From positions 1 to 39,721 of the forward strand of contig CAMDFT010000022.1 in NCBI GenBank assembly GCA_945897795.1: a stretch of DNA of 39,721 nt, in the 5' to 3' direction. Each line of letters starts with the position of its first letter. Position 1 is the stretch's first letter. The notes below the pieces were generated by a model. It had not been told where the DNA came from. It ran no database searches and saw only the letters and a list, made by a program, of their open reading frames with translations. The position numbers and the translations under genes are program-made. Of the stretch, positions 27,740 through 37,407 are shown piece after piece. The stretch is from Limnohabitans sp. Rim8 (GTDB lineage Bacteria; Pseudomonadota; Gammaproteobacteria; Burkholderiales; Burkholderiaceae_C).

Positions 27740-30700
27740 ATGACCGATCTGTCCGCCGAATTCAAAGCCCTGGCCGAATACCGCCCCACGAACAAGGTGC
27801 GTTTTGTCACCGCTGCCTCTCTGTTTGACGGCCATGACGCGGCCATCAACATCATGCGGCGCATCCTTCAAAGCATGGGCGCCGAGGTCATCCACCTGGG
27901 CCACAACCGCTCGGTGGACGAGGTGGTCACTGCTGCGCTTCAAGAAGACGCACAGGGCATCGCCATCAGCTCTTATCAGGGCGGGCACAACGAATACTTC
28001 ACTTACATGACCGAACTGCTCAAGGCCCGTGGCGGCGAGCACATCCAGGTGTTTGGTGGCGGTGGCGGCGTGATCGTGCCGTCCGAGATCCGCATGCTGG
28101 CCGAGCATGGCGTGCGCATTTTCAGCCCCGAAGACGGCCAAAAAATGGGCCTGGCCGGGATGATCGGCGAGATGGTCATGCGCTGCGACAAAGACGTGAG
28201 CCCCTTGGCCCCCAAAGATGTGGCCGCGATTCAGGGCCACGGCGAGATGAACTGGCGTGCGCTGGCACAACTGATCACCGCACTGGAGAACGACAAAGCC
28301 GATGCGTCCGTGGTCAAAGCCGTTCGCGAGCAAGCTGCGGCCAAAAAAGTACCCGTGCTGGGCATCACCGGCACCGGCGGTGCAGGCAAGTCTTCGCTCA
28401 CCGACGAATTGATCCGCCGCCTGCGCCTGGACCAGGGCGATGCGCTGCGCGTGGCCGTCATTTCCATCGACCCTTCACGCCGCAAGAGCGGTGGCGCTTT
28501 GCTGGGCGACCGCATCCGCATGAACGCCATATCACCTTGGTCACAAGGCCCGCGCGTGTTCATGCGCTCGCTGGCCACGCGTGACTTTGGCTCTGAAATT
28601 TCAGCTGCCCTGCCCGACGTGGTGGCCGCCTGCAAGGTGGCGGGCTTTGATTTGATCGTGGTCGAGACTTCGGGCATTGGCCAAGGCGACGCGGCCATCG
28701 TGCCGCATGTCGATGTGCCCATGTACGTGATGACGCCCGAGTTTGGCGCAGCCAGCCAGCTCGAAAAAATCGACATGCTGGACTTTGCCGAGTTTGTGGC
28801 GATCAACAAGTTCGACCGAAAGGGCGCATCTGACGCCCTGCGCGACGTGGCCAAGCAGGTGCAGCGCAACAAAGAAGCCTGGACTGTGCCCACCGAGCAG
28901 ATGCCGGTGTTTGGCACCATGGCCGCCCGCTTCAACGACGACGGCGTGACAGCCCTTTACCAAGCCCTCAAGGCCCGACTTTCCGAGCTGGGCATGAAGA
29001 CCACCGAAGGCCGTTTGCCTGTGGTCAGCGTGCGTTACAGCACCCACCAAAACCCGGTGGTGCCATCTTCCCGCACCCGTTACCTGGCCGAGATCAGCGA
29101 CACGGTGCGCGGCTACAAAAAGCGGGCCATCGACCAATCGCGCCTGGCCCGTGAAATCCAGCAACTGCGCGCCGCCGCCCGCATGCTCGAAGTGGGCAAA
29201 TCTGGTCGCGCCAAGGCCGCCGAAGCCGCGATTGACCTGGCCGTGAGCCGCGAACAAACGCAAGACCCCACGGCCCGCAAACTGCTGGCCCAGTGGCCCG
29301 ACATGCAAAAAGCCTATGCGGGCGACGAGTACATCGTCAAAATTCGCGACAAAGAAATCCGCACCGCGCTGACCACCAAATCGCTGAGCGGCACCACCAT
29401 CCGCAAAGTCGCGCTGCCCCAGTACGAAGACGATGGCGAAGTGCTGAAATGGCTGATGCTGGACAACGTGCCCGGCAGCTACCCCTACACCGCAGGCACC
29501 TTTGCCTTCAAGCGCGAGGGCGAAGACCCGACCCGCATGTTCGCCGGTGAAGGCGACCCCTTCCGTACCAACCGCCGCTTCAAACTGGTGAGCGAAGGTT
29601 TGCCTGCCAAGCGCTTGTCGACCGCGTTTGACTCGGTCACGCTCTATGGCAACGACCCCGACCTGCGCCCCGACATCTACGGCAAGATCGGCAACTCCGG
29701 CGTGAACGTGGCCACGCTGGACGACATGAAGGTGCTGTATTCGGGCTTTGACCTGTGCAACCCGACCACATCCGTGTCGATGACCATCAACGGCCCAGCG
29801 CCGTCCATCCTGGCCATGTTCATGAACACGGCCATCGACCAGAACATCGACAAGTTCAAGACTGAGAACGGCCGCGAGCCCACCGAGACCGAGACCGCCA
29901 AGATCAAGGAATGGGTGCTGGCCAATGTGCGCGGCACGGTGCAGGCCGACATCCTGAAAGAAGACCAGGGCCAGAACACCTGCATCTTCTCTACCGAGTT
30001 CAGCCTCAAGGTCATGGGTGACATCGCGCAGTATTTTGTGCACCACGACGTGCGCAATTTCTACTCTGTGTCCATCAGCGGTTACCACATCGCTGAAGCC
30101 GGGGCCAACCCGATCAGCCAGCTGGCCTTCACGCTGAGCAACGGCTTTACCTTTGTCGAAGCGTATCTGGCGCGTGGCATGCACATCGACGACTTCGCGC
30201 CCAATTTGTCGTTCTTCTTCAGCAACGGCATGGACCCCGAATACACCGTCATGGGCCGTGTGGCACGCCGCATCTGGGCGGTGGCGATGAAAGAGAAATA
30301 CGGCGCGAACGAGCGCAGCCAAAAGCTCAAGTACCACATCCAAACCAGTGGCCGCAGCCTGCACGCGCAAGAGATCCAGTTCAACGACATCCGCACCACG
30401 CTGCAAGCTTTGATCGCGATCTACGACAACTGCAACAGCCTGCACACCAACGCGTTTGACGAAGCCATCACCACGCCCACCGCAGACTCGGTGCGCCGTG
30501 CCATGGCGATCCAGTTGATCATCAACCGCGAGTGGGGCTTGGCCAAGAACGAGAACCCGAGCCAAGGCGCCTTCATCATCGAAGAGCTGACCGAATTGCT
30601 GGAAGAAGCCGTGCTGGCCGAGTTTGAAAAAATCGCTGAGCGCGGCGGCGTGCTGGGCGCGATGGAAACCGGCTACCAGCGCGGAAAGATCCAAGACGAA

Positions 30701-31030
30701 TCCATGCACTACGAGATGCTCAAGCACACCGGCGAGCTGCCCATCATCGGCGTCAACACCTTCCGCAACCCCAAAGGCGACGAAGTCATGGAAACGCTGG
30801 AACTGGCCCGCTCGACCGAAGAAGAAAAGCAGTCGCAACTCCAGCGCCTGAACGACTTCCACGCCCTGCACGCTGCCGAATCACCCGCCATGCTCAAACG
30901 CCTGCAACAAGCCGTGATCGACAACGGCAACGTGTTCGAGGTGCTGATGGATGCGGTACGCGTGTGCTCGCTCGGTCAGATCACCAATGCGCTGTTTGAG
31001 GTGGGTGGTCAGTACCGACGCAACATGTGA
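27740..31030 (+). CDS. icmF: Fused isobutyryl-CoA mutase IcmF (B12 domain, MeaI-type GTPase, mutase)
   Basis: The 1096-residue protein has three parts in order. The first is a B12-binding Rossmann domain (residues about 18-160; lower-ligand motif DGHDAA with H32). The second is a G-protein chaperone with P-loop [12 protein letters not shown] at residues 208-219. The third is a C-terminal acyl-CoA mutase barrel ([59 protein letters not shown]). The GTPase lies between the cobalamin and mutase domains, as known for IcmF, which interconverts isobutyryl-CoA and n-butyryl-CoA (and isovaleryl/pivalyl-CoA in some). The family DxHxxG motif has Ala in place of the last Gly; I believe this is usual for IcmF but could not check. 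A LiuR-like site lies upstream. Role: branched-chain acyl-CoA use. Confidence 0.95.
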   Translation: MTDLSAEFKALAEYRPTNKVRFVTAASLFDGHDAAINIMRRILQSMGAEVIHLGHNRSVDEVVTAALQEDAQGIAISSYQGGHNEYFTYMTELLKARGGEHIQVFGGGGGVIVPSEIRMLAEHGVRIFSPEDGQKMGLAGMIGEMVMRCDKDVSPLAPKDVAAIQGHGEMNWRALAQLITALENDKADASVVKAVREQAAAKKVPVLGITGTGGAGKSSLTDELIRRLRLDQGDALRVAVISIDPSRRKSGGALLGDRIRMNAISPWSQGPRVFMRSLATRDFGSEISAALPDVVAACKVAGFDLIVVETSGIGQGDAAIVPHVDVPMYVMTPEFGAASQLEKIDMLDFAEFVAINKFDRKGASDALRDVAKQVQRNKEAWTVPTEQMPVFGTMAARFNDDGVTALYQALKARLSELGMKTTEGRLPVVSVRYSTHQNPVVPSSRTRYLAEISDTVRGYKKRAIDQSRLAREIQQLRAAARMLEVGKSGRAKAAEAAIDLAVSREQTQDPTARKLLAQWPDMQKAYAGDEYIVKIRDKEIRTALTTKSLSGTTIRKVALPQYEDDGEVLKWLMLDNVPGSYPYTAGTFAFKREGEDPTRMFAGEGDPFRTNRRFKLVSEGLPAKRLSTAFDSVTLYGNDPDLRPDIYGKIGNSGVNVATLDDMKVLYSGFDLCNPTTSVSMTINGPAPSILAMFMNTAIDQNIDKFKTENGREPTETETAKIKEWVLANVRGTVQADILKEDQGQNTCIFSTEFSLKVMGDIAQYFVHHDVRNFYSVSISGYHIAEAGANPISQLAFTLSNGFTFVEAYLARGMHIDDFAPNLSFFFSNGMDPEYTVMGRVARRIWAVAMKEKYGANERSQKLKYHIQTSGRSLHAQEIQFNDIRTTLQALIAIYDNCNSLHTNAFDEAITTPTADSVRRAMAIQLIINREWGLAKNENPSQGAFIIEELTELLEEAVLAEFEKIAERGGVLGAMETGYQRGKIQDESMHYEMLKHTGELPIIGVNTFRNPKGDEVMETLELARSTEEEKQSQLQRLNDFHALHAAESPAMLKRLQQAVIDNGNVFEVLMDAVRVCSLGQITNALFEVGGQYRRNM

Positions 31031-31039
31031 TCCATCCCA

Positions 31040-31099
31040 GTCGGACCTGAAGGCACCGACCTACAAATATCCCCGTAGGTCGGGCCTTTATGGTCCGAC
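31040..31099. repeat. REP-like palindrome, GTAGGTCGG family, copy 1
   Basis: Arm GTCGGACCTGAAGGCACCGA (plus CCTAC) at 31040-31064 pairs imperfectly with GTAGGTCGGGCCTTTATGGT (plus CCGAC) at 31075-31099, with a loop AAATATCCCC. It lies 10 bp after the icmF stop. Confidence 0.85.
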
Positions 31100-31154
31100 A
31101 TCCCATCTTTTTGCGACGCGCTTTTTTCAAAATACAGCGGTCCACGCGCCAAGT

Positions 31155-31214
31155 GTCGGACCTGAAGGAACCGACCTACCGATACCCTCGTAGGTCGGGC
31201 CTTTAGGGTCCGAC
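31155..31214. repeat. REP-like palindrome, GTAGGTCGG family, copy 2
   Basis: Same structure and orientation as the copy at 31040-31099, starting GTCGGACCTGAAGGAACCGA and ending GTAGGTCGGGCCTTTAGGGT plus CCGAC. The two start 115 bp apart in the gap between the convergent icmF and BKACE genes, separated by about 55 bp of unrelated sequence. Confidence 0.85.
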
Positions 31215-31231
31215 AGCAAGCCCACTGAGCG

Positions 31232-32164
31232 TCAGAAGTTCACCCGATCTCCACCCTTGAGCGCCAGCATGCTGCGCGCCTCATCGGGGGTGGCAATTTC
31301 CAGATTCAGGGCTTCCAGCACGGTGCGGATGCGATGCACCTGCTGAGCGCTGGACTCGGCCAATTTTCCAGGGCCGATCCACAGCGAGTCTTCCAGCCCC
31401 ACACGCACGTTCGAGCCCATGGCCGCGCCAATGCTGGCCAACGCGATCTGGCCCTTTCCAGCGCCCAAAATCGACCACTGGTAATCGTTGCCAAACAGGC
31501 GGTCGGCCGTGCGGCGCATGTGCATCAGGTCTTCGGGATGCGGGCCGATGCCGCCCAAAATGCCGAACACCGACTGCACAAACAAAGGACCGGTGACCAG
31601 ACCCCGATCACGGAAGTGCGCCAGGTTGTACAGGTGACTGATGTCGTAGCACTCAAATTCAAAGCGGGTGCCGTTTTCGGTGCCTAGGCGCAAGATGGTC
31701 TCGATGTCGTTGTAGGTGTTTTTGAACACCAGATCGCGGCTTTTTTCCAGGTGCGCCCGCTCCCACTCGTGATCAAAAGTCTTGAAGCGGTCCAGCATGG
31801 GGAACAGGCCAAAGTTCATCGACCCCATGTTGAGCGACGCCACCTCGGGCTTGAAGGTCAGCGCCGGTTGCATGCGCTCTTGCACCGTCATGTGCGGGCT
31901 GCCCCCGGTGGTCAGGTTGATGACGGCGTTGGTGTGGGCCTTGATCTTTTGCAAAAACGGCACAAAAAACGCCGGATCTTGCGAGGGGCGGCCGTCTGCC
32001 GGATCGCGTGCATGCAGGTGCAAGATGGCCGCGCCCGCCTCGGCTGCGGCAATGGCCGCATCGGCAATCTCGTCGGCCGTCACCGGCAAATGCGGTGACA
32101 TGCTGGGGGTGTGGATAGCCCCGGTGGGGGCGCAGGTGATGATGACTTTACGGGCTTGGCGCAT
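31232..32164 (-). CDS. BKACE-family protein (3-keto-5-aminohexanoate cleavage enzyme-like, DUF849)
   Basis: From the ATG at 32162-32164 (MRQARKVIITCAPTGAIHTP; AGGAG 8 nt upstream) the protein has 310 residues. Metal-site and fold motifs of the beta-keto acid cleavage enzymes are present: ITCAPTGAIHTPSMSPHLPV, AAILHLHARDPADGRPSQDP (HLHAR provides two His ligands), INLTTGGSPHMTVQERMQPA and VRVGLEDSLWIGPGKLAESS. The family condenses a beta-keto acid with acetyl-CoA to give acetoacetate and a new CoA ester; substrates vary widely, so the exact one is unknown. The longer frame to 32206 adds an unlikely N-terminus. It ends convergently with icmF and starts divergently from amn. Confidence 0.9.
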   Translation of the reverse strand: MRQARKVIITCAPTGAIHTPSMSPHLPVTADEIADAAIAAAEAGAAILHLHARDPADGRPSQDPAFFVPFLQKIKAHTNAVINLTTGGSPHMTVQERMQPALTFKPEVASLNMGSMNFGLFPMLDRFKTFDHEWERAHLEKSRDLVFKNTYNDIETILRLGTENGTRFEFECYDISHLYNLAHFRDRGLVTGPLFVQSVFGILGGIGPHPEDLMHMRRTADRLFGNDYQWSILGAGKGQIALASIGAAMGSNVRVGLEDSLWIGPGKLAESSAQQVHRIRTVLEALNLEIATPDEARSMLALKGGDRVNF

Positions 32165-32353
32165 GAATGGGCTCCTGAAAGGGCTACCCCGACAGAGCAG
32201 GGACATGCCGCGCAGCTTGCCCGACCCGAGGCCCTTGCGTGGTCACCTAGGCAACACCTCCACCTGAGCTTAAAAACAGGTCAGGCAAAAGCCATGGACA
32301 TGCCGCAAAATGTCCCGACTTGAGCCCTTCAGATCGCCCGTCCAGGAATCTCC

Positions 32354-33850
32354 ATGCAGCACCTGCCGCCTTTCATTGCCCCTTCCGAGCACCACGATGC
32401 CGACAGCGCCTTGGCGCAAATCCAGCACATTTACCAGCACAGCGTGAACCACCTGCGCCAAGCCATGCGCGACTTTGTGGCGGGGGCCAACATGGCCGAC
32501 ACACGGGTGCGGGCGTTTTACCCTTTTGTGCGGGTGCAGGTCACCAGTACCAGCCGCAAAAGCGCGGGGCTGGACAGCCGCTTGAGCTACGGTTTTGTGG
32601 CCGATCCGGGCCGCTTTGAAACCACCCTGACCCGGCCGGACCTGTTTGCGTATTACATCCGCCAACAGCTGACACTGCTGCTGCAAAACCACGGCGTGAG
32701 CCTGCAGGTGGGCACCAGCAACCAGCCGATTCCGATCCACTTTTCTTTCGCCGACGACGAGCACATGGAAGGCAGCCTGGGCCGAGAGCGCCAAGCCCTG
32801 ATGCGTGAGGTATTTGACCTGCCCGACTTGGCCGCCATGGACGACGGCATTGCCAATGGCACGCACGAACCTGCAGCCTCTGAGGCCAGGCCGCTGTCGC
32901 TGTTCACCGCGCCGCGCATCGACTATTCGCTGCAGCGCCTGCGCCACTACACCGGCACCTCGCCCCGGTGGTTTCAAAACTATGTGTTGTTCACCAATTA
33001 CCAGTTTTACATCGACGAGTTCATCGCCCTGGGCCGCGCCGAAATGCAAAACCCGGACAGCGAATACATCGCCTTTGTCGAGCCCGGCAACATGGTCACA
33101 CGCCGCGTAGGTCTGTCAGCTGAAGAGGTGGACGCCCTGGGCCAAACACCGCCGCGCCTGCCGCAAATGCCGGGCTACCACTTGGTGCGCAAGGGCCACA
33201 GCGGCATCACCATGGTCAACATCGGCGTGGGGCCCGCCAACGCCAAGACCATCACCGACCACATCGCCGTGCTGCGCCCACACGCCTGGCTGATGCTGGG
33301 CCACTGCGCGGGCCTGCGCACCACGCAGCAACTGGGCGACTACGTGCTGGCCCACGCCTATGTGCGCGAAGACCATGTGCTCGACGAAGAGCTGCCGCTG
33401 TGGGTGCCGATCCCGGCGCTGGCCGAGGTTCAGGTGGCGCTCGAGCGAGCCGTGTCAGAGGTCACGGGCTGTCATGGTGCAGACCTCAAACGCCTGATGC
33501 GGACCGGCACCGTGGCCAGCACCGACAACCGCAATTGGGAGCTGCTGCCGGACAACAAACCGCAGCGGCGCTTCAGCCAAAGCCGCGCCGTGGCGCTGGA
33601 CATGGAAAGCGCCACGATTGCCGCCAATGGTTTTCGCTTTCGGGTGCCCTACGGCACGCTGCTGTGTGTGAGCGACAAGCCGCTGCACGGCGAGATCAAG
33701 CTGCCGGGCATGGCCAACCACTTTTACCGCGAACGCGTCAACCAACACCTGCAAATCGGCATCCGTGCTGTGACCTTGCTGCGCAACGCAGGCCCCGAAC
33801 AACTGCACAGCCGCAAGCTGCGCAGCTTTGCCGAAGTGGCGTTCCAATAA
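32354..33850 (+). CDS. amn: AMP nucleosidase
   Basis: The 498-residue enzyme cleaves AMP to adenine and ribose 5-phosphate. An N-terminal AMN-specific regulatory domain (SALAQIQHIYQHSVNHLRQA, FYPFVRVQVT, DLFAYYIRQQLTLLLQ) is followed by a nucleoside-phosphorylase-type catalytic domain (ISVGVGPANAKTITDHIAVL-like stretch, LMLGHCAGLRTTQQLGDYVL, ALDMESATIAANGFRFRVPY, SDKPLHGEIKLPGMANHFY). Length is close to the 484 residues of E. coli Amn. AGGAA 6 nt before the ATG supports the start. It helps control adenylate pools and supplies purine salvage. A palindromic repeat follows its stop. Confidence 0.94.
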   Translation: MQHLPPFIAPSEHHDADSALAQIQHIYQHSVNHLRQAMRDFVAGANMADTRVRAFYPFVRVQVTSTSRKSAGLDSRLSYGFVADPGRFETTLTRPDLFAYYIRQQLTLLLQNHGVSLQVGTSNQPIPIHFSFADDEHMEGSLGRERQALMREVFDLPDLAAMDDGIANGTHEPAASEARPLSLFTAPRIDYSLQRLRHYTGTSPRWFQNYVLFTNYQFYIDEFIALGRAEMQNPDSEYIAFVEPGNMVTRRVGLSAEEVDALGQTPPRLPQMPGYHLVRKGHSGITMVNIGVGPANAKTITDHIAVLRPHAWLMLGHCAGLRTTQQLGDYVLAHAYVREDHVLDEELPLWVPIPALAEVQVALERAVSEVTGCHGADLKRLMRTGTVASTDNRNWELLPDNKPQRRFSQSRAVALDMESATIAANGFRFRVPYGTLLCVSDKPLHGEIKLPGMANHFYRERVNQHLQIGIRAVTLLRNAGPEQLHSRKLRSFAEVAFQ

Positions 33851-33866
33851 ACAATCCGTTCAACCC

Positions 33867-33936
33867 GTAGGTCGGCGGCTTTAGCCCCGACAGGTGTTCG
33901 TGGTCCATCATGTCGGGGCTAAAGCCACCGACCTAC
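33867..33936. repeat. REP-like palindrome, GTAGGTCGG family, inverted arrangement
   Basis: GTAGGTCGGCGGCTTTAGCC (plus CCGACA) at 33867-33892 pairs with TGTCGGGGCTAAAGCCACCG (plus ACCTAC) at 33911-33936 over 26 bp with one mismatch, around an 18-nt loop. It lies between amn and gshB. The arms are related to those at 31040 and 31155 but are joined at the opposite ends. Confidence 0.85.
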
Positions 33937-33964
33937 AAATCGATCACCTTCTAGAATCAACACC

Positions 33965-34906
33965 ATGCACATCCTCTTCATTGCCGACCCCCTCGAGTCC
34001 TTCAAGATTTACAAGGACACCACGTTTTCGATGATGCGCGAAGCGCAAAAACGCGGCCACCAGGTTGTGGCCTGCCAGATGACCGATGTGCGCTGGCAGC
34101 AAGGCGAGGCCGTCTCAGCCCAGGTGCGCGACATCACGCTCACCGGACAACCTGACACCTGGTTCACCCAAACCGCCACGCGCCGAGCGTCTCTGAAAGA
34201 CTTTGGCGCGGTCATCATGCGCACCGACCCGCCTTTTGACAGCGAATACTTTTACGCCACCCACCTGCTGAGCCAGGCCGAGCGCGAAGGCGCCAAGGTC
34301 TTCAACAGCCCGGCTGCCTTGCGCAACCACCCCGAAAAACTCGCGATTCTGGAGTTTCCGCAGTTCATCGCGCCCACTTTGGTCACGCGCAGCGAAGCCG
34401 ACATCCGCGCTTTCCACGCCCAGCATGGCACCATCATCTTGAAACCCCTGGACGGCATGGGCGGCACGGGCATCTTCAAGGTGGGTGCCGACGGCCTGAA
34501 TTTGGGCGTGATCATCGAAACCCTGAACCGGGGCGGCGCACAAACCGTGATGGTTCAAAAGTTCTTACCTGGCATCGCGCAAGGCGACAAGCGCGTGCTC
34601 TTGATCGGCGGCAAGCCCGTGCCGTTTTGCTTGGCCCGCATTCCGCAAGGCGGCGAAGTGCGCGGCAACCTGGCCGCAGGCGGCAAGGGCGTGGCCCAGC
34701 CCATCTCGGCGCGTGACCGCGAAATCGCTGAAGCCCTGGGCCCGATTTTGTTTGCACGGGGGCTGATGCTGGTGGGCCTGGACATCATTGGTGAGAGCCT
34801 GACCGAAATCAACGTGACCAGCCCCACCTGCTTTCAGGAAATCACCGACCAGATGGGCTGCGACGTGGCGGCGCTGTTCATGGACGCGGTGGAAGCGGCG
34901 CTGTAA
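33965..34906 (+). CDS. gshB: Glutathione synthetase
   Basis: The 313-residue ATP-grasp enzyme joins gamma-glutamylcysteine and glycine in the last step of glutathione synthesis. Diagnostic parts are MHILFIADPLESFKIYKDTT, MRTDPPFDSEYFYATHLLSQ, the ATP-grasp loop LKPLDGMGGTGIFKV, and EINVTSPTCFQEITDQMGCD near the C-terminus. Length matches the E. coli protein (about 316). gshA is not in the window. It is preceded by amn and a palindromic repeat in the same direction, but the gap of 114 bp with the palindrome suggests its own promoter. The start lacks a clear ribosome binding site but aligns with the family N-terminus. Confidence 0.95.
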   Translation: MHILFIADPLESFKIYKDTTFSMMREAQKRGHQVVACQMTDVRWQQGEAVSAQVRDITLTGQPDTWFTQTATRRASLKDFGAVIMRTDPPFDSEYFYATHLLSQAEREGAKVFNSPAALRNHPEKLAILEFPQFIAPTLVTRSEADIRAFHAQHGTIILKPLDGMGGTGIFKVGADGLNLGVIIETLNRGGAQTVMVQKFLPGIAQGDKRVLLIGGKPVPFCLARIPQGGEVRGNLAAGGKGVAQPISARDREIAEALGPILFARGLMLVGLDIIGESLTEINVTSPTCFQEITDQMGCDVAALFMDAVEAAL

Positions 34907-35010
34907 GACACGCTGTGGGAGTCCACCCCTTGGGCGATGGGGCGTGGGACTCACCCAAAGAACCATCGCGCACAGGGTGTGCTCTTTCGCGGAAATGCCC
35001 TGGGTGCCAC

Positions 35011-35077
35011 TGTAGGAGCGGCCTCCGACCGCGAAACACTTAACTAACGCCCATCGCGGTCAGAGACCACTCCTACA
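35011..35077. repeat. REP-like palindrome, GGAGCGG family
   Basis: TGTAGGAGCGGCCTCCGACC (plus GCGA) at 35011-35034 pairs imperfectly with TCGCGGTCAGAGACCACTCC (plus TACA) at 35054-35077, with a 19-nt loop. It lies between the convergent gshB and glutamine amidotransferase genes and is the same family as the palindrome within rfbB. A further imperfect GTGGGAGTCC / GGGACTCAC pair lies just before it at about 34916-34950. Confidence 0.85.
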
Positions 35078-35095
35078 GGGAAGTTTAGCGCAGCA

Positions 35096-35866
35096 TCAAC
35101 GGCTCGCGGTCAAACCACCGCCTTCAAAGGTGTACAAACGCCCGGGCTCAAACGCCACCCAGCTTTCATCGGTGGTGAGCGGCTGCGTGACGACCACGGC
35201 CACGCGGTCGGTCTCGCGGGTGTGCTCGGCAAAGTTCATGCTCAGGTCTTCGTCGCTCAGCGTGGCCCGGCTGAACGGGTGCTTGCGCAAGACATAGTGC
35301 AGGTTCGTGCTGGCGTGTGCCCACAGGGCCTGGCCGTTCGACAGCAAAAAATTGAACGTACCATGCCTGGCGATCTGCGGGACCAGTTCGCGCAAGGTGT
35401 TGCTGAGTTCGTGCACGCTGGGCACACTGGCGTGTGACTTGGCCAGCTCTTGCATGAGCCAGCAAAACGCCCGTTCGCTGTCGGTCTGGCCCACGGGTTT
35501 GAAGTTGCCGTGCAAGCGCGGCGCATAGTCCACCAAGTTGCCGTTGTGCGCAAACACCCAGTAGCGGCCCCACAGCTCGCGCACAAAGGGGTGGCAGTTT
35601 TCCAGGCTCACTTCGCCTTGTGTGGCTTTGCGGATGTGGGCAATGACGTTCTGGCTTTTGATCGGGTAGCGGCGAATCAGCTCGGCAATCGGCGAGCTGC
35701 TGGCGCTTTGGTGGTCCACAAAGTGGCGCACGCCCTGCCCTTCAAAAAAGGCAATGCCCCAGCCGTCCCCATGATGATCGGTGTGGCCGCCGCGCTGGGC
35801 AAAGCCGCTGAAGCTGAAGGTCACATCGGTGGGGGTGTTGGCGTTCATGCCGAGCAGTTGGCACAT
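35096..35866 (-). CDS. Class II glutamine amidotransferase domain protein (YafJ-like)
   Basis: The 256-residue protein has the N-terminal nucleophile Cys2 (MCQLLGMNANTPTDVTFSFS), the HHGDGWGIAFFEGQG motif, AHIRKATQGEVSLENCHPFV and FAHNGNLVDY, which form the glutaminase (Ntn hydrolase) site. No synthase domain is fused. YafJ and EgtC-type proteins share this form; EgtC takes part in ergothioneine synthesis, but no other egt genes are seen. The gene starts 3 nt after the stop of the efflux gene, with its AAGGA ribosome site inside the end of that gene, so the two are coupled. Substrate unknown; a link to a compound exported by the adjacent pump is speculative. Confidence 0.87.
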   Translation of the reverse strand: MCQLLGMNANTPTDVTFSFSGFAQRGGHTDHHGDGWGIAFFEGQGVRHFVDHQSASSSPIAELIRRYPIKSQNVIAHIRKATQGEVSLENCHPFVRELWGRYWVFAHNGNLVDYAPRLHGNFKPVGQTDSERAFCWLMQELAKSHASVPSVHELSNTLRELVPQIARHGTFNFLLSNGQALWAHASTNLHYVLRKHPFSRATLSDEDLSMNFAEHTRETDRVAVVVTQPLTTDESWVAFEPGRLYTFEGGGLTASR

Positions 35867-35869
35867 GGT

Positions 35870-37402
35870 TCAGTCCTTGGCGGTTGCGGCTACAGGCTCG
35901 GCCATTTTCCAGGACGCCAGCAAAGCCAAGGCGGTCATGGTGGCCAGAAACACAAAGGTCTCGTTGAAGGCCCGCAAATCGGCGCTGACCGGGTTGCTTG
36001 AGGCGAGGGCGTACACCGCCAAACGCCACTCCAGCACGATGGCGCAAATGCTCACGCCTGCCGCGCCGCCCAGCATGCGCACAAAGCCGATCACGCTGGA
36101 CGCCTGGGGGATCAGGTCCTTGGGCAAGCCGCGCAAAGCCCCCAGGTTGAGCGAAGGCAAAATAAAGCCCAGACCGATGCGCCCGAGGATGACCAAAATC
36201 CAGAGCAAGGCCAAACCCGCCGCCGGGTGGACCAAGGGCATGAGCACAAACGACAGCGCCAACAAAGCCAGGCCCCAACTCACCCAATGGGCGGGCGGCA
36301 TGCGGTGCGACAAACGCCCCACGGCCGCGATGGTCACAGCCAACAAGATGCCGGCTGGCAACAAGGCTGCGCCGATGTAGGACGGTGACAGCCCCAAGCC
36401 CATCTGCATGTAAACCGGAAGCAAATAAGTCGAGCCAAACAATGCGATGCCGTAGGTGAACGACACCAGCGCCCCCATGGCGAAATGGCGGTGGCCAAAC
36501 ACCTGCAGGTTCATGAGCGGACCACGCCGCACCCGGGGGACTTGGCGCAAGGACTTGGCTTTTCGACCCGATGAGGCAGTGCGCACGCTTCGGCGCGGTT
36601 TCAACAAATGGCGCTGCCAAGCCACAAACACCACCATGCCCAAGCCTGCCAGCACCAGCAGGGCCACGGCCACCGTGTCATCACCACGCAGCTGCACCAA
36701 GCCGTTGAGCAGCGCCAGCGTGGAGGCGCTGGCCAGGGCGAGTCCGATCCAGTCGAGGCCCGGACTGTCGGCATCGGCCTGCACGCCGCCCGGGGCCGAG
36801 GTGGGCACGTAGCGGCGCGACAACCACAGCGCTAGCATGGCCAGCGGCACCACCATGAAAAAGATCGAGCGCCAGCCGAACACATCGACCAGCACGCCAC
36901 CGATGCTGGGGCCAATGGCCGGGGCCAGCACCACACCCACACCGAACAAACCACTGGCGCGGCCCTGTTCTTCGGATGCAAAGGCGCGCAAGATGATGAT
37001 GGCCGGTATGGGCTGCACCACACCCGCAGCCAAACCCTCGGCCACGCGGGCGGCCATCACCAGCGGAAAGTCGTTGGCCAAGCCGCCCAGCACCCCGCCA
37101 CCCAGCAGCAACCACATGCACACCTCGTACACCCGGCGGTAGCCATAACGCGACAGCAGCCAGGGCGTGGTGAGCATGGACACCGTCATGGCCACCATGA
37201 AGCCCGAGGTGACCCACTGCACGCGGCTTTGCCCCAGGGTGAAATGCGTGCTCATGTCGGGGATGGCCACGTTCATGATGGTGGACGACATGACCGCAGC
37301 CATGGAGCCGAGCATGACCGACAGCAGCAGCAACCAGCGGTGCCGCTCGCCATAACGCGCTTGCAGCGCCTGCAGGCTGTGGGGGCCTTGAGCCAGGTCC
37401 AT
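35870..37402 (-). CDS. MFS multidrug efflux transporter, DHA2 (EmrB/QacA) type
   Basis: The 510-residue protein has about 14 hydrophobic segments, the count expected for the DHA2 group. It begins after a short cytoplasmic tail with WLLLLSVMLGSMAAVMSSTI, then MNVAIPDMSTHFTLG. Motif A-like LLSRYGYRRVYEV and the antiporter motif C VVLAPAIGPSIGGVLVDVFG are present. A basic cytoplasmic loop (RHLLKPRRSVRTASSGRKAK, around residue 270) sits between the two halves. No EmrA-type membrane fusion protein gene is next to it; instead a 75-residue membrane protein precedes it (5 nt) and a glutamine amidotransferase follows (3 nt). Confidence 0.9.
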   Translation of the reverse strand: MDLAQGPHSLQALQARYGERHRWLLLLSVMLGSMAAVMSSTIMNVAIPDMSTHFTLGQSRVQWVTSGFMVAMTVSMLTTPWLLSRYGYRRVYEVCMWLLLGGGVLGGLANDFPLVMAARVAEGLAAGVVQPIPAIIILRAFASEEQGRASGLFGVGVVLAPAIGPSIGGVLVDVFGWRSIFFMVVPLAMLALWLSRRYVPTSAPGGVQADADSPGLDWIGLALASASTLALLNGLVQLRGDDTVAVALLVLAGLGMVVFVAWQRHLLKPRRSVRTASSGRKAKSLRQVPRVRRGPLMNLQVFGHRHFAMGALVSFTYGIALFGSTYLLPVYMQMGLGLSPSYIGAALLPAGILLAVTIAAVGRLSHRMPPAHWVSWGLALLALSFVLMPLVHPAAGLALLWILVILGRIGLGFILPSLNLGALRGLPKDLIPQASSVIGFVRMLGGAAGVSICAIVLEWRLAVYALASSNPVSADLRAFNETFVFLATMTALALLASWKMAEPVAATAKD

Positions 37403-37407
37403 TCGTG

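Noticed and set aside
28601..30871. A 756-codon open frame antisense to icmF
   Set aside because: It is entirely inside a well-supported gene, and its composition (rich in H, V, G, Q) is that of a codon-bias shadow.
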